Positions 1 to 8,705 of a DNA stretch of 64,000 bases are shown here, one piece after another. Positions within the stretch are counted from its first letter, which is position 1; each line of letters opens with the position of its first letter. A model generated the notes under the pieces. The model made no database searches and was not told the DNA's origin. It saw nothing but the letters and a program-made list of their open reading frames with translations. The position numbers and the translations under genes were made by a program. This DNA is from Blautia liquoris (GTDB taxonomy: Bacteria; Bacillota; Clostridia; Lachnospirales; Lachnospiraceae): the NCBI RefSeq assembly GCF_015159595.1, contig NZ_CP063304.1, positions 620,001 to 684,000 of the forward strand, read 5' to 3'.

Positions 1-1
1 T

Positions 2-1783
2 ATGCTTTATGGATATGGAGACGGGGGAGGCGGGCCGACCCGGGAAATGTTAGAATGTGCCGACAGATTAAAGTACGGGCTGCCTGGAATTCCGAAAATA
101 CAGCTTGAATCCGAGCAGGAATTCTTTGATCGCACCTATGCGAACATTGCTTCAAAGGAAGAGATGCCAACCTGGGATGGAGAATTGTATTTCGAGTATC
201 ATAGAGGAACGTATACATCTATGAGCAAGATAAAACGATACAATCGAAAAAGTGAAATCCTCTATGAACAACTGGAAATGTTAAGCAGTATGTCTTCTCT
301 CTTAGGCATAGAGTATCCCCGGAGAGTGATAGATAACGGATGGAATACAATCCTGCTAAATCAGTTTCATGATATTATTCCAGGAAGTGCAATAGAAAGC
401 GTGTATACACAGTCGGAGAACGAATATGAAGAGATTTTATACGAAGGTTCAGACACTGTCCAAACACTTGCGAGCCAGATAGCTGAGACTGTGTATTCAT
501 CAAAACAATCCATTATCGTTATCAATACATTAGGATATATGAGAGATGATATTGTAGAAGTCGATACTCAGGGAGCGTATATTGCATCAGGACTTATCGA
601 CCAGGCTGGAAATCACTATGAGATCCAATACATATCTGAAAACAGGTTTCTGTTTTTTGCAAAACAATTGCCCCCAACCGGATGGAAAACTTTTTATATT
701 CAGCGGGGAGAAAAGCCTGAAAGCCTTAAAAATAAGTGGAACTATGAATTTGAAAATGATTTTTATTCCGTTCGTTTCAACAAGGATATGCAGATAGAGT
801 CCCTTTATGAAAAGAAAAGCCAAAAAGAATTTATAAAAGAAAATCGTCTCGGAAATGTACTGACGACATATGAAGACAGGCCTATGAATTGGGATAACTG
901 GGATATCGATGCCTATTACAAGAAAAAGAAATATGATTATGACGGGATTTCCGATACAAAAGTGCTTGAATCCGGGCCACTTAGAACTGTAGTGGAGACT
1001 TCCTATAAATTTTTAGATTCTACTGTGACACAAAAAGTTTGCCTATATAAGAATCTGCCCCGGATTGATTTTGTCAATCATGCAGATTGGAAGACACATC
1101 ATGTTTTACTAAAAGTGAATTTCCCGGTTCAGATTAATACAAAATATGCAACATATGAGATCCAATATGGAAATGTAGAGCGGACAACTTCCAATAATCA
1201 TAGCTGGGAAGTGGCACAATTCGAAACATGTGGACATAAGTGGGCCGACCTGTCGGAAAACGGACTGGGGATCAGTCTTTTGAATGACTGCAAATATGGA
1301 TATGGAATAAAAGATGGTGAAATGTCACTAACGTTGATAAAATCGGGAACATATCCAAATGAAAATGCAGATATCGGAATGCACGAGTTTACGTATTCCA
1401 TATATCCACACGACCGCAGATGGCAGGAAGCGAATACAGTAGCGATGGCGTACAATCTCAATGTTCCTTGTATAAACGTTCTTCATCAGGGAAATGAAAC
1501 AGGTAGTCAGCCACAAGAATTTAGTCTGGTTTCCTGCAGCCAAAAAAATTGTTTTATTGAGACAATGAAGGAAGCGGAGGATGGAAAAGGATGGATTCTT
1601 CGCATGTATGAAAATAGCAATACCAGGGTAAAAGCAGATATAAAGTTAGGACGGGAAGCAGAATCAGTTATGGAATGTGATCTGATGGAACATGATTTAA
1701 AACAGCATAAATGTGATCACAAGAGATTCCAGGCCTGGTTTGAACCCTATGAAATAAAAACATTTCGAATTAATTGGGCATAG
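2..1783 (+). CDS. Alpha-mannosidase, GH38 family (C-terminal part, cut by window start)
   Basis: This is the C-terminal 593 residues of a retaining alpha-mannosidase; family members are about 900 to 1,050 residues, so the start and the N-terminal catalytic half lie before the window. The ATG at position 2 is an internal methionine. Visible family signatures are the glycine-rich YGYGDGGGGPT segment at residues 3 to 13 of the fragment and LLNQFHDIIPGSAI near residue 118, both typical of the late catalytic and middle helical domains, followed by the large beta-sandwich C-terminal region. The stop lies 13 bases before an M42 peptidase and a peptide ABC transporter, which suggests trimming of mannose-bearing glycopeptides inside the cell. 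The family call is firm; the exact linkage is unknown. Confidence 0.9.
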   Translation: MLYGYGDGGGGPTREMLECADRLKYGLPGIPKIQLESEQEFFDRTYANIASKEEMPTWDGELYFEYHRGTYTSMSKIKRYNRKSEILYEQLEMLSSMSSLLGIEYPRRVIDNGWNTILLNQFHDIIPGSAIESVYTQSENEYEEILYEGSDTVQTLASQIAETVYSSKQSIIVINTLGYMRDDIVEVDTQGAYIASGLIDQAGNHYEIQYISENRFLFFAKQLPPTGWKTFYIQRGEKPESLKNKWNYEFENDFYSVRFNKDMQIESLYEKKSQKEFIKENRLGNVLTTYEDRPMNWDNWDIDAYYKKKKYDYDGISDTKVLESGPLRTVVETSYKFLDSTVTQKVCLYKNLPRIDFVNHADWKTHHVLLKVNFPVQINTKYATYEIQYGNVERTTSNNHSWEVAQFETCGHKWADLSENGLGISLLNDCKYGYGIKDGEMSLTLIKSGTYPNENADIGMHEFTYSIYPHDRRWQEANTVAMAYNLNVPCINVLHQGNETGSQPQEFSLVSCSQKNCFIETMKEAEDGKGWILRMYENSNTRVKADIKLGREAESVMECDLMEHDLKQHKCDHKRFQAWFEPYEIKTFRINWA

Positions 1784-1796
1784 GAGGGAGAATAGC

Positions 1797-2813
1797 ATGC
1801 TTAAAGAATTAACACAACTTTGGGGCGTCAGTGGAAGAGAAAGGCGGGTATCGGATTATATTATTGATCAGATTACGCCATATGCAGATGAATTAAAGAG
1901 AGATGCAATGGGTAATGTGATCGCACTGAAAAGAGGATGTGGTGAAAACAAGAAAAAGATCATGACTGCAGCACATATGGATGAAATAGGATTAAGCGTT
2001 GTAAAAATTATGGATAACGGATTAATTCTGGTTAAAAATGTAGGAGGAGTTTCACCATATGTAGCTTACATGAATCGTGTCAGGTTTGCGAACGGAACAA
2101 CAGGATGTGTGTCTTGTAATAAAGCTGTTCAAGATTTAAAGCCGAATGAGATTGATCAGTTGTACGTGGATATAGGAGCAAAAGATAAAGAAGAGGCAAA
2201 AAAGTATATTCAAATCGGAGACTGTGCTTCATTTTTGGGAGAGTACATAAAACTAGCTGGCGATAATGTGATGTCTAAAGCTTTCGATGACCGAAGTGCA
2301 TGCTATATTCAAATTGAGACGATAAAACAATTAAAAGAAGTGTACCACGATATTTACTTTGTATTCACTGTACAGGAAGAAGTAGGATTGTTCGGATCCA
2401 CTACTTCAGCAGAAAGTATTCATCCCGATTTGGGAATTGCTATAGATATCACTGGTTCCTTCGACATTCCGGGAGATGATTTTGGCACACCGGTATTAGG
2501 TAAAGGCGCAGCGATAAAAATAAATGATTCCAGTGTAATCTGTGATGAAATCCTGACGCAGTCATTGATCGACTGTGCAAAAGAAGGCAATGTACCATAC
2601 CAGCTCGATGCACTAAGGGCAGGCGGTACAGATGCCGGGGCAATCAACAAATCAAATGGGGGCGTAAAAGTCTTGGGTATTTCAATACCTACCAGATATG
2701 GGCACACACCAAATAGTATTATTAATCTGGAAGATGTCAGGGCATGTATAAGATTGCTTACAGAATTTGTTCAAAAGCCCTTGAACATCGTTACAGAAGA
2801 AATAATAAAATGA
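1797..2813 (+). CDS. M42 family metallo-aminopeptidase
   Basis: A 338-residue cytoplasmic aminopeptidase of the M42 (PepA/FrvX/YsdC-like) family, which removes N-terminal residues from short peptides using two metal ions. Likely metal ligands and catalytic residues are visible in order: H60 and D62 in AAHMDEIG, D164 in KAFDDRSA, E194/E195 in TVQEEVG, D217 in AIDITGS and H303 in RYGHTPNS. Length is normal for the family. The ATG follows an AGGAGGGA ribosome binding site at 1782-1789. It sits between a GH38 mannosidase and a dipeptide/oligopeptide ABC transporter, so the likely task is to digest imported peptides or deglycosylated glycopeptides. Some family members were once called endoglucanases; the peptide context argues against that here. 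Confidence 0.9.
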   Translation: MLKELTQLWGVSGRERRVSDYIIDQITPYADELKRDAMGNVIALKRGCGENKKKIMTAAHMDEIGLSVVKIMDNGLILVKNVGGVSPYVAYMNRVRFANGTTGCVSCNKAVQDLKPNEIDQLYVDIGAKDKEEAKKYIQIGDCASFLGEYIKLAGDNVMSKAFDDRSACYIQIETIKQLKEVYHDIYFVFTVQEEVGLFGSTTSAESIHPDLGIAIDITGSFDIPGDDFGTPVLGKGAAIKINDSSVICDEILTQSLIDCAKEGNVPYQLDALRAGGTDAGAINKSNGGVKVLGISIPTRYGHTPNSIINLEDVRACIRLLTEFVQKPLNIVTEEIIK

Positions 2814-2832
2814 GAGAAAGAAGGAGAAGTCT

Positions 2833-4527
2833 ATGTTTCAACGGAGGTATCTAAAAAAGGCAGCTGCATGCACTCTGTCTTGCATCATGGCATTTAGTAT
2901 GGCAGCCTGCGGCGGTTCAGGAGGAAATAAGGAGAACGGGTCGTCTGTATCTCAGCAGGAGGGAAAAAATCCGGGAGATGGTAAGCAGGTGGTAAATATT
3001 GCCATGACTACGGATCCGGACATTCTGGACCCAACCCGTTCGGATGACGCACAGAAAAATCAGATTACGCTGGAAGTCCAGGAAACTTTAATACGTATGA
3101 AGGATGGAAAGATCACACCGGGCGGTGCAAAGTCATGGGAAACTTCAGATGACGGTCTTGTCTGGACATTCCATCTGCAGGATAACAAATATTCGGATGG
3201 TACACCTGTGAAGGCGGATGATTATGTCAACTGTATGCTGAGAACCTTTGATCCGGAGGTAGGATGCCATAATGCCGGAATGTTTTATTGCATTGAGGGA
3301 GGAGAGGCTTATAATACAGGAAATGGCAAGAGGGAAGATGTGGGCATAAAAGCTCCGGATGATCAGACATTGGAGATTCATCTGAATGAAGCGCTTCCAT
3401 ATTTTCTTTTGATGGCTAATTGTGCAAACCTCACTCCGGTACCGGCTGATAAAACAACTGGCGAAGATAATCTTACATATGGTTCAAATGCAGAAGGAAT
3501 GATGTACTCTGGCCCCTTTGCAATAGAAAGCTGGACAAGAGGAAGCCAGATCGTACTTAAGAAAAATGAAAATTACTGGGATGCAGAGAATGTTAAATTG
3601 GATACCGTTAATTTGATTCTTGCGCAGGAAGAAAATACAAGACAGCAGATGTTTGAAGAAGGTAATCTTGATATGTTAACGGGAATCAACTCTGAATACC
3701 GTAAAAAGATGCAAGATAAAATTGACTCAAAGGAAGTAGTGTTCGAGGAGAACGCAAATCCAAGTTCTTCTTATATCTGTTTTAATAATAATGATCCGGA
3801 TGGTGTTTTTTCGAATGCTAAAATCAGAAAAGCATTTTCACTGGCAATCGACAGGGAAAGTTTTCTGAAAAATGTACAGAAAAAGAATAAACCGGCTTAT
3901 GGATTAGTTCCTTATGGAATTAACAATGAAGAAAGCATGTATCGGGAAGAGATAGAAGATCCATTGCTGAAATCGAAAGATGAGGACCCCGTCGCCCTAT
4001 TTGAAGAGGGATTAAAGGAAATTGGAAAAACCAGAGACGAGATTACTGTTACTTTCCTGCAAAGCAATGCCAATAATGATACGAAATTAAATTCTGAATT
4101 TTTCCAGAGACAATGGCAGGAGAAATTTGGAATTACGGTAAAAATTGATACAGCAGCGGATAATTCAACATTCAACAATACGGTTTCAAAGGGAATGTAT
4201 CAGATTTGTAACACTGGCTGGGGTGCGGATTACAATGATCCTATGACCTTTATGCAGTGCTATCTCACCGGAGATGGTAATAATCCGGCGTTTTTCTCCA
4301 ATAGTGAATATGACAAACTGGTCAACGAAGCTAAGTCCGAACAAGATATGAAGACGAGACAGGAAAAATTCGCAAAAGCTGAGAACATTTTGATTAACGA
4401 GGATGCGGGGATTGCACCACTTAGCTATAGTTTTCAGGAAAACCTGATTAACAAGAATCTCAAAGACTATGGAATTAATGGATCGGGTGGACCCCTGATT
4501 GAACTGAAAAATGCATATATGGAGTAA
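2833..4527 (+). CDS. Peptide ABC transporter substrate-binding lipoprotein (family 5)
   Basis: A 564-residue extracellular binding protein of solute-binding family 5 (OppA/DppA type), membrane-anchored through a lipobox: a basic and hydrophobic leader ends in AFSMAACGG, placing the lipidated cysteine near residue 26. After a glycine/serine/lysine-rich linker comes the family core, including the TDPDILDPTRSDD entry segment and the WETSDDGLVWTFHLQDNKYSDG motif. It delivers peptides to the two permeases and two ATPases encoded downstream. The ribosome binding site is AAGGAG just before the ATG. The 64-base gap to the first permease contains no clear terminator. Nickel or glycan ligands cannot be excluded for this family, but the M42 peptidase next door supports peptides. 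Confidence 0.92.
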   Translation: MFQRRYLKKAAACTLSCIMAFSMAACGGSGGNKENGSSVSQQEGKNPGDGKQVVNIAMTTDPDILDPTRSDDAQKNQITLEVQETLIRMKDGKITPGGAKSWETSDDGLVWTFHLQDNKYSDGTPVKADDYVNCMLRTFDPEVGCHNAGMFYCIEGGEAYNTGNGKREDVGIKAPDDQTLEIHLNEALPYFLLMANCANLTPVPADKTTGEDNLTYGSNAEGMMYSGPFAIESWTRGSQIVLKKNENYWDAENVKLDTVNLILAQEENTRQQMFEEGNLDMLTGINSEYRKKMQDKIDSKEVVFEENANPSSSYICFNNNDPDGVFSNAKIRKAFSLAIDRESFLKNVQKKNKPAYGLVPYGINNEESMYREEIEDPLLKSKDEDPVALFEEGLKEIGKTRDEITVTFLQSNANNDTKLNSEFFQRQWQEKFGITVKIDTAADNSTFNNTVSKGMYQICNTGWGADYNDPMTFMQCYLTGDGNNPAFFSNSEYDKLVNEAKSEQDMKTRQEKFAKAENILINEDAGIAPLSYSFQENLINKNLKDYGINGSGGPLIELKNAYME

Positions 4528-4591
4528 ATAATCAATTAATCTTGAGGCGGAGAAATGGTTCTCTGCCTCTGACAAATTTAAGGAGATTAGG

Positions 4592-5539
4592 ATGGTTAAG
4601 TACATATTAAAGAAATTACTGTACATGATAGTCACGCTTTGGATTATTATGACAGCTACTTTTTTTATGATGAATATGATTCCGGGAGATCCTATGCAAA
4701 ATGGCACAAAGGTTCTCCCGGAGGCAGTGGCGAAAAATCTGGAGAAAAAGTGGGGATTAGATAAGCCAATCACGGAACGCTATGCGCGGTATATAAAGAA
4801 TTTCCTTAAAGGCGATTTAGGGGAATCCTATACAACACCCGGATTAACTGCCAATGAGGTCATTGCAAGCAGACTTCCGGCTTCTTTGAGGCTGGGGTTA
4901 CAGGCGGTAATTGTTGGGCTGGTACTGGGGTTGCTCATAGGAATTCTGGCAGCACTTCGGAGAAATACATGGGTCGATTTTCTGGCTATCTTCCTAGCAA
5001 TTGTGGGTGTATCAGTTCCAAGTTTTGTATTTGCCGCTTTACTGCAAAAGAGTCTCGGGGGGAGTTTCTTTCCGATTGTCGGCTGGGTTACAAAGGGAAT
5101 GGGATTGCCAGAACAGTTTAGAGTTACAGCACTTCCGACATTATCCGCTGCGATAGGCGGAATGGCAACCTATTCAAGATTTATGCGTTCTTCTGTCCTG
5201 GATGTCCTGAGTAATGATTATATTTTGACGGCAAGATCGAAGGGCTTATCAGAAGGTGAGATTTTACGCAGGCATGTTTTAAGAAATAGCATTACACCAA
5301 TCATATCAATCGTTGCTCCTCAGGTGGCCGGGATTGTAACCGGATCATTTGTAATTGAAAGAATTTTTTCGATACCGGGACTTGGAAGGTATTATGTGGA
5401 CAGCGTAAACGGGAGAGATTATCCGATGATTATGGCAACCACGATATTCTTTTCAGCTATATTTATTGTTTCTATTGTTGTGATGGATATATTATATGCG
5501 TTAGTTGATCCGAGAGTAAGACGGAATTTGATTAAATGA
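4592..5539 (+). CDS. Peptide ABC transporter permease (DppB/OppB type)
   Basis: A 315-residue membrane permease. The N-terminus MVKYILKKLLYMIVTLWII followed by NMIPGDPM is the hallmark of the DppB/OppB half. About six transmembrane segments are predicted by eye. The coupling motif for the ATPases is present as ARSKGLSEGEILRRHVLRNSITPI near residues 215-235. The ATG at 4592 is preceded by AGGAG with good spacing. It is the second gene of the four-component transporter after the binding protein and is followed after 34 bases by the partner permease, so the two are almost certainly co-transcribed. Confidence 0.93.
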   Translation: MVKYILKKLLYMIVTLWIIMTATFFMMNMIPGDPMQNGTKVLPEAVAKNLEKKWGLDKPITERYARYIKNFLKGDLGESYTTPGLTANEVIASRLPASLRLGLQAVIVGLVLGLLIGILAALRRNTWVDFLAIFLAIVGVSVPSFVFAALLQKSLGGSFFPIVGWVTKGMGLPEQFRVTALPTLSAAIGGMATYSRFMRSSVLDVLSNDYILTARSKGLSEGEILRRHVLRNSITPIISIVAPQVAGIVTGSFVIERIFSIPGLGRYYVDSVNGRDYPMIMATTIFFSAIFIVSIVVMDILYALVDPRVRRNLIK

Positions 5540-5573
5540 CAATAAAAAGCAAGATGGCAGAAAGGAATAGGAT

Positions 5574-6503
5574 ATGGATAGTCAAAAAGTGACTCTGACA
5601 GAAGATATGTTTCGTCGAGTCGGGACGAATGAACATAAATCAGAAAGTGTGGTCAGGCCAAGTATATCGTATTGGCAGGATGCATGGAGGCGTTTAAAAC
5701 AAAATAAAGTTGCTTTGTTCAGCATGTGCTTCTTAATATTTATGGTATTGATGTGCATATTTGCGCCATATATTTATCCACATGCATATGATGAACAAAT
5801 TATTGAGAATACGAATCAAGGCCCAACGGCTCAGCATATCTTTGGTCTGGACGATCTTGGACGAGATATCTTCGCACGTGTGTGGGTAGGAGGGCGTGTA
5901 TCACTTGCAATTGGTCTCGTTGGGGCGGTGGTCTCTCTGGTTGTCGGTGTAATATATGGCGGAATCAGTGGGTATTTTGGCGGAACTGTAGATAATATTA
6001 TGATGAGAATCGTGGAGGTTCTGGTTGGAATTCCATACATGATCGTAGTAATACTGGTGAGTATTGTGCTTGGAAAAGGTATGGGATCGTTGATTTTAGC
6101 CTTATGTCTTACGAGCTGGACCGGACTGGCCCGGTTGGTGAGGGGGCAGATTCTTAATTTGATGGAGAGTGAATACATACTGGCGGCGAAAGCATTAGGG
6201 ACGCCAACTTATAAAATCATTTTCAAGCATTTATTACCGAATACCTTGAGTGTAATAATCGTAGATACAACATTTTCTATACCCAGTTTCATATTCGCAG
6301 AGTCATTCTTAAGCTTTATAGGAATGGGAATACAGCCTCCGAATACGAGTTGGGGAGCGATGGCAGCGCTTGGTCAGCAGCAGATGTCCTATTACCCACA
6401 TGAATTACTCTTTCCGGCATTGGCGATATCGCTGACGATGCTGGCGTTTAATTTACTTGGGGATGGGCTGCGAGATGCATTTGATCCCAAATTACGTCAA
6501 TAA
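5574..6503 (+). CDS. Peptide ABC transporter permease (DppC/OppC type)
   Basis: A 309-residue permease partner. It has the DppC/OppC layout: a longer cytoplasmic N-terminus containing YWQDAWRRLKQNKVALFSM, a first transmembrane segment, the extracellular loop with HIFGLDDLGRDIFARVWVGGR, then the inner-membrane core with the coupling helix AAKALGTPTYKIIFKHLLPN. It ends in the family-typical GDGLRDAFDPKLR. The ribosome binding site AAAGGAATAGG precedes the ATG. The next gene's start lies 25 bases after the stop. Function is passage of peptides through the membrane with the preceding permease. Confidence 0.93.
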   Translation: MDSQKVTLTEDMFRRVGTNEHKSESVVRPSISYWQDAWRRLKQNKVALFSMCFLIFMVLMCIFAPYIYPHAYDEQIIENTNQGPTAQHIFGLDDLGRDIFARVWVGGRVSLAIGLVGAVVSLVVGVIYGGISGYFGGTVDNIMMRIVEVLVGIPYMIVVILVSIVLGKGMGSLILALCLTSWTGLARLVRGQILNLMESEYILAAKALGTPTYKIIFKHLLPNTLSVIIVDTTFSIPSFIFAESFLSFIGMGIQPPNTSWGAMAALGQQQMSYYPHELLFPALAISLTMLAFNLLGDGLRDAFDPKLRQ

Positions 6504-6528
6504 CATACCAGGAGGAAATAAGATAAAG

Positions 6529-7554
6529 ATGAGTCATTTATTAGAAGTCAATAATTTAAACGTTTCCTTTCATACCTATGCGGGTGAAGTTCAAGCTGTT
6601 CGTGGTGTGTCATTGTATTTAGATGAAGAAGAAACACTTGCAATAGTAGGTGAATCGGGATGTGGGAAGACAGTAACATCAAAAGCAATTATGGGGTTAA
6701 TTGCCACCCCTCCGGGAGAGGTGAAAAAGGAAAGCGAAATCTTGTATAAGGGCAAGAATATATTAAAATATTCCAAGAAGAAATGGCAGGATTATCGGGG
6801 GAAAGAGGCGGGAATGATCTTTCAGGATCCCATGACCTCTTTAAACCCTACAATGAAGGTAGGAAAACAGATTCAGGAGGGTATCAGAAAGCATCAGAAG
6901 ATCAGCAAGCAGGAGGCGAAAAAGAAAACAATAGAGCTTCTGAAGAAGGTCAATATACCGAATCCGGAAGAGCGTCTTGACCAGTATCCTCATGAATTCT
7001 CCGGCGGTATGCGTCAGCGGGTGATGATTGCCATTGCGCTGTCATGCAATCCGAATATTATGGTAGCGGACGAGCCGACCACAGCCCTCGATGTAACGAT
7101 ACAGGCACAGATTTTAAAGCTTCTCAAAGATATTCAGAAATCGAATCATTCCTCTATTATCATGATTACACATGATCTGGGTGTTGTTGCCGGCATGGCT
7201 GATCGTATAGCCGTTATGTATGCGGGAGAAATAGTTGAAGAGGGATCGGTGAGGGATATTTTTAAAAATCCTCAGCATCCTTATACTTATGCTCTGCTAA
7301 ATGCGGTTCCCAACCCTGAGCTGGAGAATAAGGCAGAATTGCACGTAATTAAGGGAACACCTCCTGATTTAATTTCACCGCCGAAAGGTTGTGCATTTGC
7401 ACCACGATGTAAATGCTGTATGCAAGTTTGTCAGGAATATGAACCGGAGAGAACAGAAATATCGGTTGGGCATATCGCGAGGTGCTGGCTTCAGGATCCG
7501 ATGGCTAAAAAGATTTATAAATTTGACGATGCAAGGAGTGTGATGATGGAATGA
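6529..7554 (+). CDS. Peptide ABC transporter ATPase (DppD/OppD type)
   Basis: A 341-residue ATPase that drives peptide import. Walker A is GESGCGKT at residues 41-48; the ABC signature is EFSGGMRQR, Walker B is IMVADEPTTALD, and the H-loop is ITHDLGVV. The C-terminal oligopeptide-transporter extension carries the usual cysteine cluster (CAFAPRCKCCMQVC), which in related enzymes binds an iron-sulfur cluster or structural metal. I chose the ATG at 6529 rather than the in-frame ATG at 6457, because 6529 follows AGGAGG at 6510-6515 and the longer form would overlap the preceding permease and add residues not seen in the family. The stop overlaps the next start as ATGA. Confidence 0.93.
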   Translation: MSHLLEVNNLNVSFHTYAGEVQAVRGVSLYLDEEETLAIVGESGCGKTVTSKAIMGLIATPPGEVKKESEILYKGKNILKYSKKKWQDYRGKEAGMIFQDPMTSLNPTMKVGKQIQEGIRKHQKISKQEAKKKTIELLKKVNIPNPEERLDQYPHEFSGGMRQRVMIAIALSCNPNIMVADEPTTALDVTIQAQILKLLKDIQKSNHSSIIMITHDLGVVAGMADRIAVMYAGEIVEEGSVRDIFKNPQHPYTYALLNAVPNPELENKAELHVIKGTPPDLISPPKGCAFAPRCKCCMQVCQEYEPERTEISVGHIARCWLQDPMAKKIYKFDDARSVMME

Positions 7555-8522
7555 ACACGGAGACAAGAGAGCCGCTTATAAAAGTCACCCATTTGAAAAA
7601 ATACTTTCCGCTTCAAAGAAAAAAAGTACTTAAAGCCGTCGATGATGTATCATTTGAGATCTATCCAGGAGAAACTATGGGACTGGTAGGTGAGTCGGGA
7701 TGTGGGAAAACAACGTGCGGAAGAACAATATTAGGCCTGTATCCGGCCACCGGCGGAACCATTCATTATAAAGGCAAGGACATCAGCCAGCTAAAAGATA
7801 AAAAAGATCTTCTGAAATTCAAGAAAGATGTACAGATGATCTTTCAGGACCCCTATTCATCATTAAATCCTCGTATGACGGTAGGCGATATTATATCAGA
7901 AGGAATGGAAAACCACCATTTACCAGGGGGACATGCCAGAGTACAGGAATTGTTGGAAATGGTTGGATTAAACAAAGAGCATGCGAATCGCTTTCCACAT
8001 GAGTTTTCTGGTGGTCAGAGGCAGAGAATCGGTATTGCCCGTGCATTAGCTGTCAAACCTGAATTTATCGTATGCGATGAGCCTATATCTGCACTGGATG
8101 TATCCATACAGGCCCAGGTTGTCAATCTCCTGATGCGCCTTCAGGAGGAATTAGGTCTTACATATTTATTTATTGCCCACGATTTGTCTATGGTTCGTCA
8201 TATTTCTGATCGTGTAGGGGTTATGTATATGGGTCAATTGGTAGAACTGGCTCCAAGTCAGGAACTCTATGATAAGCCGATACACTTTTATACGCAGGCT
8301 CTGCTTTCAGCAATACCAATTCCGGATCCTGATATTGAGAAAACTAAGACGGTTCTTCCACTGGAGGGTGAAGTCGGAAGTCCGATAGACTGCGGACCTG
8401 GATGTCGATTTAATGGAAGGTGCAAATATGCTACGGAAACCTGCAGAAGCGTTACACCAGTACTAAAAGAAGTTGAAAAAGGACATTTTGTCGCGTGCCA
8501 TGTAATAAATGGTGAAACGTAA
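7551..8522 (+). CDS. Peptide ABC transporter ATPase (DppF/OppF type)
   Basis: A 323-residue ATPase, the second nucleotide-binding subunit of the peptide importer. Walker A is GESGCGKTTCG, the signature is EFSGGQRQRIG, Walker B is FIVCDEPISALD and the H-loop is IAHDLSMV. The C-terminal oligopeptide domain again holds several cysteines (CGPGCRFNGRCKYATETC). The start overlaps the preceding stop by four bases, indicating translational coupling. It is the last gene of the operon: 25 bases after the stop comes a rho-independent terminator. Confidence 0.93.
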   Translation: MNTETREPLIKVTHLKKYFPLQRKKVLKAVDDVSFEIYPGETMGLVGESGCGKTTCGRTILGLYPATGGTIHYKGKDISQLKDKKDLLKFKKDVQMIFQDPYSSLNPRMTVGDIISEGMENHHLPGGHARVQELLEMVGLNKEHANRFPHEFSGGQRQRIGIARALAVKPEFIVCDEPISALDVSIQAQVVNLLMRLQEELGLTYLFIAHDLSMVRHISDRVGVMYMGQLVELAPSQELYDKPIHFYTQALLSAIPIPDPDIEKTKTVLPLEGEVGSPIDCGPGCRFNGRCKYATETCRSVTPVLKEVEKGHFVACHVINGET

Positions 8523-8544
8523 TTTAGAATATAGAAATCATAAG

Positions 8545-8575
8545 AAAGCCATGACAATAAAATCATGGTTTTTTT
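8545..8575 (+). terminator. Rho-independent terminator after the peptide transporter operon
   Basis: A hairpin with arms CCATGA (8549-8554) and TCATGG (8563-8568), extended by A-T and G-T pairs on both sides, is followed by seven T residues (8569-8575). It closes the mannosidase/peptidase/peptide transporter operon. Confidence 0.85.
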
Positions 8576-8647
8576 GTCTGAAGCCATGGTTTAGACGCTA
8601 AAGTGTTCCGATTTGAAAATTCTATAAACAAATAACAAAATATTATA

Positions 8648-8701
8648 TTGAACCTTTTGCCCTTTCTGTTATCCTATATATATGAATATCAGAAAGGGCA
8701 A
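8648..8701 (+). promoter_or_regulatory. Promoter and 12-bp inverted repeat before the FGGY kinase
   Basis: A candidate promoter has -35 TTGAAC (8648-8653) and -10 TATCCT (8670-8675), 16 bases apart. A perfect inverted repeat overlaps it: TTGCCCTTTCTG at 8657-8668 and CAGAAAGGGCAA at 8690-8701, separated by 21 bases. The left arm lies in the promoter spacer and the right arm contains the AGAAAGGG ribosome binding site of the kinase. It could be a regulator operator or, if transcription starts further upstream, an RNA hairpin hiding the ribosome binding site. The repeat is seen directly; its function is inferred. Confidence 0.6.
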
Positions 8702-8705
8702 ATCT

